Translations under genes and position numbers: made by a program
Assembly (NCBI RefSeq): GCF_000173655.1
Contig: NZ_ABZU01000002.1
Coordinates: 245,385 to 309,384 of the forward strand
Origin: Corynebacterium amycolatum SK46
GTDB lineage: Bacteria > Actinomycetota > Actinomycetes > Mycobacteriales > Mycobacteriaceae
Reading direction: 5' to 3'
DNA length: 64,000 nt
The notes under the pieces: model-generated
Databases searched by the model: none
What the model saw: the letters and a program-made list of their open reading frames with translations, nothing else
Told to the model about the DNA's origin: nothing
Part shown: positions 35,071 through 43,912 of the stretch, piece after piece
How the letters are laid out: each line of letters starts with the position of its first letter
Numbering within the stretch: position 1 is the first letter of the stretch

Positions 35071-35123
35071 CTGGGTGCCACCTTCCGGGGTCAGTGAAAC
35101 TTCAACAAAACTATTTATTCACC

Positions 35124-35867
35124 TTACAGGTGACCGGCCGGCTCACTGTAGCGCACGTCGACAATGGTGTCTCCGACGAAAATCAAGGAGGTCACGCTCG
35201 CCAGATTGCACTGTCTAGTTGCCGGGTTGTGGGCGAGCTTCAAGTACCGCGCACGACGCTGAGCTGCAATGATGCACAGCTGGTGAGTCACCAGCACCGC
35301 CTCCGCGCCCTCGGCGGCCTCGCGGGCTCGCTCGATGGCGTGGAACATACGGTCCGCAATCTCCTCGTAGGGCTCGCCCCAGCTGGGAACGCTCGGACGA
35401 CGCAGCCGTGGCCAGTACTTCGGATTCCACAGTGCGGAGTCAATGCCCTTGATGTGCAATCCCTCAAAGGTGTTGCCGGCCTCCAGGAGATCTTCATCCA
35501 GGTTTGGCTTCGTGCCGATTACCTCGGTGAAAGGCCGTGAGGTTTCCTGGGTGCGCTGCAGCGGAGAGCAGGCGAAGTAGCGGATGTCGTGGCCTTCAAA
35601 GGACGAGGCCGTGGCTGCTGCCTGGCGCTGACCGCGCTCTGACAGGTGCCAGCCGGGCAGACGTCCGTAGAGAATCTTATCCGGGTTATAAACCTCGCCG
35701 TGGCGGACGAGGTGTACCACCGTGGTCTTGGCGTGCTTTGTCGCACGCTTAGCTGTCTGATTTTCCGGCTGTGTCGGCTGTACCGGCTGCGCGGCCTGCG
35801 GTGCTGCCTGCGGTGTGGCTTGCTGCGCGGCCTGCTGCTCGGCCTGCGAATTGGTCTTCTGCGGCAC
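35124..35867 (-). CDS. Histidine phosphatase family protein
   Basis: Protein of 247 residues in the phosphoglycerate mutase-like superfamily. The phospho-His site VHLVRHGEVYNPD is preceded by a Gln/Ala/Pro-rich N-terminus of ~45 residues. YFACSPLQRTQETSRPF and VLVTHQLCI carry the other conserved residues. The substrate is not known; the homologue Rv0525 lies at the same place between hemL and the cytochrome c genes. Eight bases separate it from hemL, so it is likely in that operon. Confidence 0.88.
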   Translation of the reverse strand: MPQKTNSQAEQQAAQQATPQAAPQAAQPVQPTQPENQTAKRATKHAKTTVVHLVRHGEVYNPDKILYGRLPGWHLSERGQRQAAATASSFEGHDIRYFACSPLQRTQETSRPFTEVIGTKPNLDEDLLEAGNTFEGLHIKGIDSALWNPKYWPRLRRPSVPSWGEPYEEIADRMFHAIERAREAAEGAEAVLVTHQLCIIAAQRRARYLKLAHNPATRQCNLASVTSLIFVGDTIVDVRYSEPAGHL

Positions 35868-35874
35868 GTGTCAC

Positions 35875-37221
35875 CTACTCCGGCTTGGCGGCTGCCGCCG
35901 CCTCGGCCGCGCGGGCTGCTGCACGCTCGATGATTTCGAAGTCGGCGTCGGTCAGCGCAGCAGAGACGAACCAGGTCTCGTAGCAAGAAGCCGGCGGGTA
36001 GACACCATTGGCCAGCAGGGCGTGGAAGAAGGCCGGGTAGCGGAAAGTATCCGCTGCCTGCATCTGCTCAAAGTTGTGCCCCTCGCCCTCGGCGAAGCGC
36101 GGCGAGAGCATCGTGCCCGCACGCTGAATGTGGTGAGCCACGCCCTGCTTGGTCAGGGCATCGGACAGAATCGTGGCCAGACGATCCGCATTGGCCGCAA
36201 CGGTGTCATAGACATCCTTCGTAGCGTTTTCCAGGTTGGCCAGGCCAGCTGCCATAGCGACCGGGTTACCGGAGAGTGTGCCTGCCTGGTACACCGGACC
36301 GTTCGGAGCCAGGTACTCCATGATGTCGCGGCGACCGCCGAAGGCAGCGGCCGGCAAACCACCGGAGACGACCTTGCCGAAGGTGGTCAGGTCACCGGCC
36401 ACACCATCAATGCCGTACCAGCCGTTGTAGGAAGCGCGGAAGCCAGTCATAACCTCATCGAGGATCAGCAGAGCGCCGTCTGCGTGGCAGACTTCCTTCA
36501 GCTTCGCGTTGAAGTTGTCCTGCGGTGCGACGGTACCCATGTTGCCCGCTGCCGCCTCAGTGATGACACAGGCAATCTCGCCCGGGTTCTCAGCGAATGC
36601 GGCCTTGACCGCCTCAATGTCGTTGTAAGGAACAACAATGGTGTCGGCAGCCGATGCACCGGTGACACCCGGCGAATCCGGCAGACCGAAAGTAGCGACA
36701 CCAGAACCCGCCGATGCCAACAGCGCGTCCACGTGACCGTGGTAGCAGCCGGCGAACTTGATGATCTTGGAACGGCCAGTGAAACCGCGAGCCAGGCGAA
36801 CTGCGGACATGGTGGCCTCAGTGCCGGAGTTGACCAGACGTACCTCATCTACCGACGTGCGCTCGACGATGTGGCGAGCCAGGTCGGTCTCAGCCGTCGT
36901 CGGAGCGCCGAAAGATAACCCGCGAGTGGCGGCGCTCTGAACGGCCTCCACCACTGCCGGGTGCGCGTGGCCCAGAATCATCGGGCCCCACGAGCAGACC
37001 AAGTCCACATATTCGTTGCCATCAACATCCACGAGACGAGAGCCCGCGGCGTGGTCAATGAAACGTGGGGTGCCACCGACGGAACCGAAGGCGCGGACCG
37101 GCGAGTTCACGCCACCCGGCGTCACTGCCTGAGCCTGCGTAAAGAACTCTGCCGAACGCTCGGTGAGCTCAACGTTTTCTGGGACATGAGGAGCATTAAT
37201 GTCTTGAGTCACGGTGACCAT
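35875..37221 (-). CDS. hemL: Glutamate-1-semialdehyde 2,1-aminomutase
   Basis: PLP enzyme of 448 residues that converts the product of HemA to 5-aminolevulinate. [19 protein letters not shown] at the N-terminus, [18 protein letters not shown], and the PLP Lys in [18 protein letters not shown] (about residue 280) are diagnostic. The gene order hemL, phosphatase, resA, ccdA, resB, ccsB matches M. tuberculosis Rv0524-Rv0529. In several relatives hemE and hemY lie just upstream; here the upstream neighbour is the ATPase-like gene. Confidence 0.97.
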   Translation of the reverse strand: MVTVTQDINAPHVPENVELTERSAEFFTQAQAVTPGGVNSPVRAFGSVGGTPRFIDHAAGSRLVDVDGNEYVDLVCSWGPMILGHAHPAVVEAVQSAATRGLSFGAPTTAETDLARHIVERTSVDEVRLVNSGTEATMSAVRLARGFTGRSKIIKFAGCYHGHVDALLASAGSGVATFGLPDSPGVTGASAADTIVVPYNDIEAVKAAFAENPGEIACVITEAAAGNMGTVAPQDNFNAKLKEVCHADGALLILDEVMTGFRASYNGWYGIDGVAGDLTTFGKVVSGGLPAAAFGGRRDIMEYLAPNGPVYQAGTLSGNPVAMAAGLANLENATKDVYDTVAANADRLATILSDALTKQGVAHHIQRAGTMLSPRFAEGEGHNFEQMQAADTFRYPAFFHALLANGVYPPASCYETWFVSAALTDADFEIIERAAARAAEAAAAAKPE

Positions 37222-37256
37222 CGTAGACGGCCACTCGGATTAAGGGCTACCCTGCC

Positions 37257-39848
37257 CTACCAACGTCCCAGCTTCACCCTGAATAGATGCTTCCTGCGGG
37301 ACGACACTCGACGGGAACGCCAGTCGATCCACAAGCTGGAGAAAATCATCAATAGCGATGCCAGGAGCGGGTGAATCATACCGGTCATACCCAGCAGGAT
37401 GACTGCAACGTTGTAGAACCACGCAAAGTAGATGTTGGAGTCCATCATCCGCACCACAGCACGTGCGATTTCAATGGCCTCCGGAATCGACAACACGTTG
37501 TTGCGCAGTGCCACGACATCGGCGTAATCGACATCAAGATTCTGGTTGCCTTCGGTGTTGTCCATCAAAACACCCACGTCAGCGGCACGCAGAGAGTCCC
37601 GGATGTCCTTGTCGCCAACCATCACGACTGTCTCACCGTCACTGTGGACCGAACGCACCGCAATGGCCTTGCGGGAGGCAATGATGCCCGCGAATACTCG
37701 CGAGATATTCAGCCGGTCAGCAAAACGACGAGCTACTGGATACGGATCTCGAGTGATCATCATGGTGTCCACGCCCATATCCTCAAGCTGGTCAATGCTC
37801 TCGACCGCATCGGGCTTAATGTCCTCACCAATGGTGATAACACCACGGACCTTGCCACGCCACGACACCACCATCGGAGTACCGCCACTGAGCGCAGCCA
37901 CGGCCATTTTCTCGCTGAGTGCAGTGAGATCACGCGGACGCCAAACACGCCCCTCAACAAAGCGCATCTCCAACTTGTCGTCGGAGTCCTTCACCGGAAT
38001 CTCTACCTGGCCAACGAACGCACCGTCTTCCGCAATTGCGACATGCACGGTCTCAATCCAGTGCGGCACCTCGCCACCGCCGGAACCGGCGTCGCGGGAT
38101 GCACGGCACGCGCGCACGATGGCCGCCGATGCCGGGTGGTTACTCTCCATCATGAGAGCGCCCGCCACACGCAGAACCAAATCCGGATTTTCATTGCGCT
38201 CAGCGGCGACACCGAGCACGTGGGTGTCACCCTCGGTCAGGGTTCCAACCCGGTTAAAAATCACCACATTGGCGGTAGCCAACTTCCGGAAAGTCTCATT
38301 GCCACGAATCAAAATTCCGTTACTAGCACCGGCCAGAATCCCGATGCGCTGCACGGTCGACGTAGACATTGCCAATGCCACCGGCGCGATGCCCGAGAGC
38401 ATGGCCAGCGCCACCGCGAGGGCACCGCTCATCGTGCCCGTCGCCAGCCACCAGCCGCAAAATGCCACACCCGCCAACGACAGCGTCCACGGCACCAGCT
38501 CTGATGCCGAGTGCACTGCGGTCTGGTGCATCACCGTTTCTTCTCGAACCGCTTGACGCAGCCAGCGCGCTATCGACGACGCCCGGGTCTTGAAACCGGT
38601 GCGCTCCACGCGCACCTTGAGCTCCGAATCCAGGTTGATTGCGCCGGCCCAAACCTTGGAGTTGACCTTGACCTTCTGCGGTTCAACGCCAATACCGAGT
38701 AGCTGTGCATCCATCGTGGACGCACCACCGATGACTGAGCCATCGACCGGAATCACCGAGCGCGGTGGAACCACGATGTCATCACCGATATTGAGCTCCG
38801 CGACCGTCACCTCCACCCGTTTCGGCTCCGCGGATTTGGCGCTCTTGCGCACGACTGTCACGTTTCGCTCAGCTGGAATGCGCAGGTTGCGCAAAATCTG
38901 TCCAGTACGCACCTTGTTGTAGCGCGTAAACATGCGACCTGTTAGCAACAGCACAGTCAGGCCACAGGCAACGTCGAAAAAGACCTCCGCTGAGGCACTC
39001 TCTCGATAATTGAACGCAAACCACGTGGGCGCAGTGGTATATCCAATCTGTCCCGCGGGACCAAAGATAAGCTGCGCCAGCGACCACATCCACGCCAACA
39101 GGATGGCAATGGAGCTCGCCCCATCCAGCGCCGACATCCGCCGACGCAGGGACGCCGCCATTGCCCGGTGGAACGGCCAACCACCCCACCACACCACAAT
39201 CGTGGTCAGCACAAGGCACATCCACTGCCAGCCCGGGAACTGCCAGTTGACGTTCAACGACGTCACCAGCACTGGAATCGATAGGAACAGGCTTCCCCAA
39301 AAGCGCTGCTTGGTCACCAGTTCACGCGCCGTGAACAGTACCTCCGCACCGCCACCGTTTCGGCGCAAGGCCGCTTCACGACGGCGAATGCGCTCCTCCT
39401 CATTCTGTTGAGCGGCAGCCGGAACAGCGGGACGGCGATGTTGCGACACATCCAGCCGAGTTGCACGACGCCGAAGCGTGCTGCGCGTGAGGTACGACTC
39501 GATCCCAGTTTCGCGGAGAGCTTCGATGAACTGATTCGGATCGATGGTATCGGGCGCGGTAATCCACGCGCGTCCGGGCTTGTAGACCACAGAGGCCGTC
39601 ACATCTGGAAAGGATTCCAAAACATGCTCAGCACGCTCAGCACTCTCGGCGTTTTCCAAGTTTTCCAGGATGAGTGCGAAAGCTGTGTTGGACTGGCCTC
39701 TGCGGTGTGCAAGCCGCTGATGAGCACTTTCTTCGTCGATGTCCTGACGGCTTCGTGGCAATGCCTTACGAGCAGCGACCTTGGCATCCACAATCGCCTG
39801 TTCAACGCGATTGTCCAGAGAGAAATCAAACTCACCGGTGTCACTCAT
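37257..39848 (-). CDS. Catalytically degenerate P-type ATPase homologue
   Basis: Protein of 863 residues with the layout of a P1B (heavy-metal) ATPase: an HMA-like domain at ~52-118 without the CxxC metal site, membrane helices at ~180-300 and 450-500, an actuator domain, a phosphorylation/nucleotide domain, and two C-terminal helices. Every key motif is altered. The phosphorylated Asp of DKTGT is Asn 532 (FNRVGTLTEG). CPC is APV (488-490). TGES has become LGIGVEP. TGD is TRD (699-701), and GDGxND is GDKDIRD (745-751). The His-Pro pair of the nucleotide site remains (NHPAS, 571-572). The frame is intact, so it is not a decayed pseudogene. It cannot cycle as a normal pump; a structural or heme/metal-sensing role is inference. 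Confidence 0.85.
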   Translation of the reverse strand: MSDTGEFDFSLDNRVEQAIVDAKVAARKALPRSRQDIDEESAHQRLAHRRGQSNTAFALILENLENAESAERAEHVLESFPDVTASVVYKPGRAWITAPDTIDPNQFIEALRETGIESYLTRSTLRRRATRLDVSQHRRPAVPAAAQQNEEERIRRREAALRRNGGGAEVLFTARELVTKQRFWGSLFLSIPVLVTSLNVNWQFPGWQWMCLVLTTIVVWWGGWPFHRAMAASLRRRMSALDGASSIAILLAWMWSLAQLIFGPAGQIGYTTAPTWFAFNYRESASAEVFFDVACGLTVLLLTGRMFTRYNKVRTGQILRNLRIPAERNVTVVRKSAKSAEPKRVEVTVAELNIGDDIVVPPRSVIPVDGSVIGGASTMDAQLLGIGVEPQKVKVNSKVWAGAINLDSELKVRVERTGFKTRASSIARWLRQAVREETVMHQTAVHSASELVPWTLSLAGVAFCGWWLATGTMSGALAVALAMLSGIAPVALAMSTSTVQRIGILAGASNGILIRGNETFRKLATANVVIFNRVGTLTEGDTHVLGVAAERNENPDLVLRVAGALMMESNHPASAAIVRACRASRDAGSGGGEVPHWIETVHVAIAEDGAFVGQVEIPVKDSDDKLEMRFVEGRVWRPRDLTALSEKMAVAALSGGTPMVVSWRGKVRGVITIGEDIKPDAVESIDQLEDMGVDTMMITRDPYPVARRFADRLNISRVFAGIIASRKAIAVRSVHSDGETVVMVGDKDIRDSLRAADVGVLMDNTEGNQNLDVDYADVVALRNNVLSIPEAIEIARAVVRMMDSNIYFAWFYNVAVILLGMTGMIHPLLASLLMIFSSLWIDWRSRRVSSRRKHLFRVKLGRW

Positions 39849-39867
39849 GGCCTTTGAAACTTTCCGT

Positions 39868-40248
39868 CTAATCCTGTGGCTGGTTGGCGCGCGTGAGCGC
39901 TAATTCACGATAGAGCAACAGTAGTCCACACGCCATCGCCAGGCTGGGCGCGAGAACCCATACAGTCAGCGCGCCGGCCATAATGGCAAAGAACATGGCG
40001 AGAGCCGTGATAATCACCATAATGAGCAGGCAGTTCCGGGAGAGTTTGAACTCAGTGGCCGTCGGCAAGCAGCCGCTACCAATAAGCGAGCAGACCAGCG
40101 ACACACCGGCGACGATATAGATATCGCGGCCAACGGCGGCGGGAGCCTGCGAATAATCCCCGGTGACCAGTATCAAGCTCAGGACAATCTGGGCGATGAG
40201 CGCGACGAAGAGCACCCACTGCCAAGGCCGACTCGGGAGGGACATCAT
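39868..40248 (-). CDS. Small four-span membrane protein
   Basis: Protein of 126 residues with four hydrophobic segments (about 10-28, 42-60, 72-92 and 95-113). Its start overlaps the stop of the upstream gene (ATGA), so the two are coupled. It corresponds in position to Rv0514, downstream of hemB. Function unknown. Confidence 0.75.
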   Translation of the reverse strand: MMSLPSRPWQWVLFVALIAQIVLSLILVTGDYSQAPAAVGRDIYIVAGVSLVCSLIGSGCLPTATEFKLSRNCLLIMVIITALAMFFAIMAGALTVWVLAPSLAMACGLLLLYRELALTRANQPQD

Positions 40249-40889
40249 TGCTTGGACTCCTCAGGCTGCTTGGACTGCTTGGGCTGTGACTGGTCCAGCT
40301 GCTGTTGCTGCTGTGGATCAGCGCCATGCTTCGACGCTCTCGGCAGATGCGATTCTGAGGCGGACGGAGTCCACGGTTTCGACGGGCGCTGATGGTCGAA
40401 GTAGTCCTTGGACTCCTTCGAAGCGGCCAACACTAGACCAGCTACCGCGGCAGTGGCCGAGGCGATTCGCACGATTCCGCTGATAAGAACGAGGGATGCC
40501 GGCACTCCCGCTTCGGAAGCCGTAGAAGAGAAGAAGGACATCAGCGCCGACAACGCCAGGTAAAGCGAGCCGATAACCAGCACGGTGCGAGCACCTTCGC
40601 TCCCCTTGCGCATTCGCTCGATGATTGCGAAAAACGCGATACAAAGCCCCACTGCGAAAAAGAACGCGATAACGATACTCGCCTTCATAGCGGCATCAAT
40701 CTGGCCCTCGCTGAAACCCGGGAAATTCTCCTTAGCGGTTGAGGGGCTCATCAGCATTTCCGGATGCAGCCAGTAGGTCACCGTGGCAACTGCAGCGAGG
40801 AGCAGCTGCAACACGGCCGTAACCCGCCACGCCTGCCTAGCTCCCTCGACCTGCTCGGGAATTGCGGGCTTCTTCTCTTCTTTAGTCAT
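40245..40889 (-). CDS. Membrane protein with Gln-rich tail
   Basis: Protein of 214 residues with four membrane segments (about 23-42, 70-92, 100-120 and 127-150) and a hydrophilic tail of ~60 residues rich in Gln/Ser/Lys, including a run of five Gln. It corresponds in position to Rv0513, next to hemB. The pairing with the following gene and the heme context suggest a link to respiratory cofactors, but no motif shows it. Confidence 0.75.
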   Translation of the reverse strand: MTKEEKKPAIPEQVEGARQAWRVTAVLQLLLAAVATVTYWLHPEMLMSPSTAKENFPGFSEGQIDAAMKASIVIAFFFAVGLCIAFFAIIERMRKGSEGARTVLVIGSLYLALSALMSFFSSTASEAGVPASLVLISGIVRIASATAAVAGLVLAASKESKDYFDHQRPSKPWTPSASESHLPRASKHGADPQQQQQLDQSQPKQSKQPEESKQ

Positions 40890-40934
40890 CCGTCCACTTC
40901 TCGATGTTTATTACTGCACGTTCACCTCAGCAGA

Positions 40935-41993
40935 TTAGAACTGGGCACGCAGCTTCTTCGCCAAGTCCACCGCTGCGTAGGTCAAAATCTGCTCCGCACC
41001 GGCACGGCGAATGCTCAGCACTGCTTCCATCATCGCAGCATCCAGGTCAATCCACCCGTTGGCGGCAGCGGCGTGAATCATCGCGTACTCACCAGAGACC
41101 TGGTAGGCGGCAACCGGCACCGGCGACATATCCGCGACCTCGCGCAGAATATCCAGGTAGCTCATGGCCGGCTTGACCATCACCATGTCCGCACCCTCGT
41201 CAACGTCGAGCTGCACTTCGAGCAGGGACTCACGACGGTTCGCAGGATTCTGCTGGTAGGTACGGCGATCGCCCTGCAGCGAGCTGCCCACGGCTTCACG
41301 GAATGGACCATAGAAGGCGGAGGCGTACTTTGCCGAGTACGCCATGATGGAGACATCCTCATGGCCAGCGGCATCCAGACCCTCGCGAATGGCGGCAATC
41401 TGGCCGTCCATCATGCCCGACGGGGACACGATATGTGCACCGGCGTCGGCCTGCGCAACGGCCATCTTGACGTAGTTAATCAGCGTGCGGTCATTCTCAA
41501 CGACCGTGTTGCCGAAGCGATCAGTGCCCAGCACGCCGCAGTGTCCGTGGTCAGTGAACTCATCCAGGCAGGTGTCGGCCATAATCAGAATGTCATTCCC
41601 GAACTCGTCGCGGAGACGACGCAGGGCGCGGTTGAGAACGCCCTCCGGATTCCAGGACTCAGAGCCCTCGCCGTCCTTGTCCGCATCCAGCGGGACACCA
41701 AAGAGGTCAACCGCCGAGATACCTGCCTCAACAGCCTCTCGCACAGCTTCTACCAGGGAGTCCTCGGTATGCTGCACTACCCCGGGCAGGGAGCTGATTG
41801 GCTTCGGCTCATCAATACCATCTGCAACAAACATGGGCAGGATGAGATTCTTCGGAGTCAGTGTCGTCTCCGCCGTCATCGCACGCATCACCGGGTTGGT
41901 GCGCAGCCTGCGTGGGCGACGAATCGGGAGAGGAAATCCAAACTGTTCGAGATCGATTTCGCGGGATGATTCAGAAGCTCCAGATGTAGTCAT
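40935..41993 (-). CDS. hemB: Delta-aminolevulinic acid dehydratase (porphobilinogen synthase)
   Basis: Protein of 352 residues that joins two 5-aminolevulinates into porphobilinogen. The Schiff-base Lys residues are in MAYSAKYASAFYGPFR and MVMVKPAMSYLDI. The metal-site segment reads DTCLDEFTDHGHCG, with Cys-Asp-Cys in place of the Cys-Cys-Cys of zinc enzymes or the Ala/Asp set of magnesium enzymes. ATG 41993 gives MTTSGASESSREI. It lies 47 bases after the hemD fusion gene. Confidence 0.97.
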   Translation of the reverse strand: MTTSGASESSREIDLEQFGFPLPIRRPRRLRTNPVMRAMTAETTLTPKNLILPMFVADGIDEPKPISSLPGVVQHTEDSLVEAVREAVEAGISAVDLFGVPLDADKDGEGSESWNPEGVLNRALRRLRDEFGNDILIMADTCLDEFTDHGHCGVLGTDRFGNTVVENDRTLINYVKMAVAQADAGAHIVSPSGMMDGQIAAIREGLDAAGHEDVSIMAYSAKYASAFYGPFREAVGSSLQGDRRTYQQNPANRRESLLEVQLDVDEGADMVMVKPAMSYLDILREVADMSPVPVAAYQVSGEYAMIHAAAANGWIDLDAAMMEAVLSIRRAGAEQILTYAAVDLAKKLRAQF

Positions 41994-42040
41994 AAAGACA
42001 ACCTTAATCAAAACGCGAACTCGCTCCGATTCGCCCCGGC

Positions 42041-43708
42041 TTAGCCCTTGGTTTTACGCGAACGACGACGCTTCTTGCGCGGTGGTGGCAGCTGCCCTGC
42101 CGCCCGCAGTTGCGCAACATGCTCTGCCAGCGCGTCCACCAGCTCTGGGATGCTTGCGCGCTCCGGCACGACATCTACCCGCAGGCCGTACTCGCGAGCC
42201 GTGGCTGCGGCCATCGGCCCGATGCAGGCAATGATGGTGCGAGCATGCGGCTTACCCGCGATGCCGACCAGATTCTTCACCGTCGACCCCGAGGTAAAGC
42301 ACACAGCGTCGAAGCCGCCGGACTTAATCATGTCGCGGATATCCGCACTCGGTGGCGCTGCCCTCACGGTACGGTAAGCGACCACATCATCAACTTCCCA
42401 GCCCAGGTCAATCAGACCGTCGACAAGCACATCGGTGCCAATATCGGCGCGCGGCAGCAGCACGCGGTTGACCGGATCGAGATCCTCGATGTACTCCGGG
42501 AATACGTCGACGATGCCCGCAGCGTTCTGACGAGTGTCATCCGGAAGCAGCTCCGGGGTAATGCCGAGATCGCGGATGGCAGCGGCGGTGCGATGGCCGA
42601 CGGCTGCGATGCGGACCCCAGCGAAGGAGCGCGCGTCCAAGCCGAATTCCTGGAACTTCTCCCACACTGCGGTAACGGCGTTGACGGAAGTGAAGACAAC
42701 CCACTGGTAACGGCCGTCGACAAGCCCCTTGATGGCGCGTTCCATCTGCGCCGGGCTGCGCGGTGGCTCGATTGAGATGGTCGGGACCTCAATCGGGATG
42801 GCGCCGTGCCCAACGAGACGGGCACTCATTGGCCCTGCCTGCGCCTTGGCACGTGGGACCAGCACCTTCCATCCGTAGAGGGCGCGGTTTTCCCACCATG
42901 AATACTTCGAGCGATTGTCCACGCCCTTGCCAAGCGTGACCACCAGCGGACCGGTCAGGTCACCCGAGAGCTGCGCCAAGGTGCCCAGCGTGACGTCGTA
43001 GGTGCGCTGCAGACGAGTCGTACCGTTGACAGTCACCGACACCGGCAACGACGACGGGAGACCGCGTTCGCCGAGCTCAGTTGCAATGGCGGACAGGTCG
43101 TCCTGCACGGCCTGCAGCACCAGCGGCTGCGGTGCCTGCGCTAGCTCGTCCCAGTCCACATCGGCGCGACCGAGATCGGTCTCCGTGTACGTCGAGCCCA
43201 ACGCGATACCGGCAAATGCCGGGACGGTGGAGGGCACGGACATGCCAGGGACGATTTGGAACTCAACCTCGGCGTGCGAGATCTCGTTGATTTCGGCCAG
43301 CAGCGAATCGTTGGTCAGCGGATTGCCTGCCACCAAACGCACCACGTCACTGCCTTTAGCAGCTTCTTCGACGAGCAATTCGGCCATCTTCTTGGGATCG
43401 TCGATAGGCTCGCGCAAATCTGCGGCGGTCGGCGGTGCCGGACGAGGCGGCTTACGACGAGATCCCTTGGCCTTGGCGGCGGCGCACATGCGCTCGTACT
43501 CTTCCTCGGCTTCCTTCAGCAGCTCGGGAGGAACAGGTACATCGGTTGCGACGAGCTCTCGAACCCCCGGCATGACATCGACGTCGACGTAGGCGATAGC
43601 GGTGTCTGCGAGAATCTCACGGGCGCGAAGCGTCAGCAGGTCGGGATTTCCAGGACCAGCGCCGACGAACAGGATGCGTCCCGTTGCTGAGGGGAGGGAG
43701 GTGTTCAT
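42041..43708 (-). CDS. hemD: Fused CobA-like / uroporphyrinogen-III synthase
   Basis: Protein of 555 residues. Residues ~1-250 are a tetrapyrrole-methylase (SUMT) fold beginning GRILFVGAGPGNPDLLT. Residues ~275-530 are uroporphyrinogen-III synthase (WKVLVPRAKAQAGPMSARL, FTSVNAV, FTSGSTVKNL). The methylase motif GGDPFVFGRG is replaced by AGNPLTNDS, as in the M. tuberculosis homologue Rv0511 (VAGDPLT), so methyltransferase activity is doubtful while HemD activity is expected. A ~45-residue Pro/Lys/Arg-rich insertion lies near residues 60-100, and the C-terminus is strongly basic. Confidence 0.92.
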   Translation of the reverse strand: MNTSLPSATGRILFVGAGPGNPDLLTLRAREILADTAIAYVDVDVMPGVRELVATDVPVPPELLKEAEEEYERMCAAAKAKGSRRKPPRPAPPTAADLREPIDDPKKMAELLVEEAAKGSDVVRLVAGNPLTNDSLLAEINEISHAEVEFQIVPGMSVPSTVPAFAGIALGSTYTETDLGRADVDWDELAQAPQPLVLQAVQDDLSAIATELGERGLPSSLPVSVTVNGTTRLQRTYDVTLGTLAQLSGDLTGPLVVTLGKGVDNRSKYSWWENRALYGWKVLVPRAKAQAGPMSARLVGHGAIPIEVPTISIEPPRSPAQMERAIKGLVDGRYQWVVFTSVNAVTAVWEKFQEFGLDARSFAGVRIAAVGHRTAAAIRDLGITPELLPDDTRQNAAGIVDVFPEYIEDLDPVNRVLLPRADIGTDVLVDGLIDLGWEVDDVVAYRTVRAAPPSADIRDMIKSGGFDAVCFTSGSTVKNLVGIAGKPHARTIIACIGPMAAATAREYGLRVDVVPERASIPELVDALAEHVAQLRAAGQLPPPRKKRRRSRKTKG

Positions 43709-43790
43709 CGTTGCGGAGTGATTTCTTTTCTATTGGTTGTTCACTTTTCGTGCCGATGAGTCTCTAAGGAAGAAAGCGGACATGCGCCAA

Positions 43791-43830
43791 CGCATGTGAG
43801 GGGCAGGTAGACACCTGAATCTCACATGCG
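43791..43830. promoter_or_regulatory. Stable hairpin in hemC-hemD gap
   Basis: CGCATGTGAG pairs with CTCACATGCG, and within the loop CAGGT pairs with ACCTG. It lies about 80 bases ahead of the hemD start in the 204-base gap after hemC. No U tract follows, so an RNA leader element, processing site or dimer-protein operator is more likely than a terminator. Confidence 0.5.
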
Positions 43831-43912
43831 AGCACACGAAGGAAACCCTTATCCCAACGGCATGCATACAGGCCTATTAGCATAAAGGGTTTGAGCCAAA
43901 TTAACTAACCGG

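Noticed and set aside
37257..39848. Calling the P-type ATPase a working copper or cation exporter
   Set aside because: The phosphorylated Asp, CPC, TGE, TGD and GDGxND motifs are all replaced, so ion pumping is not supported.
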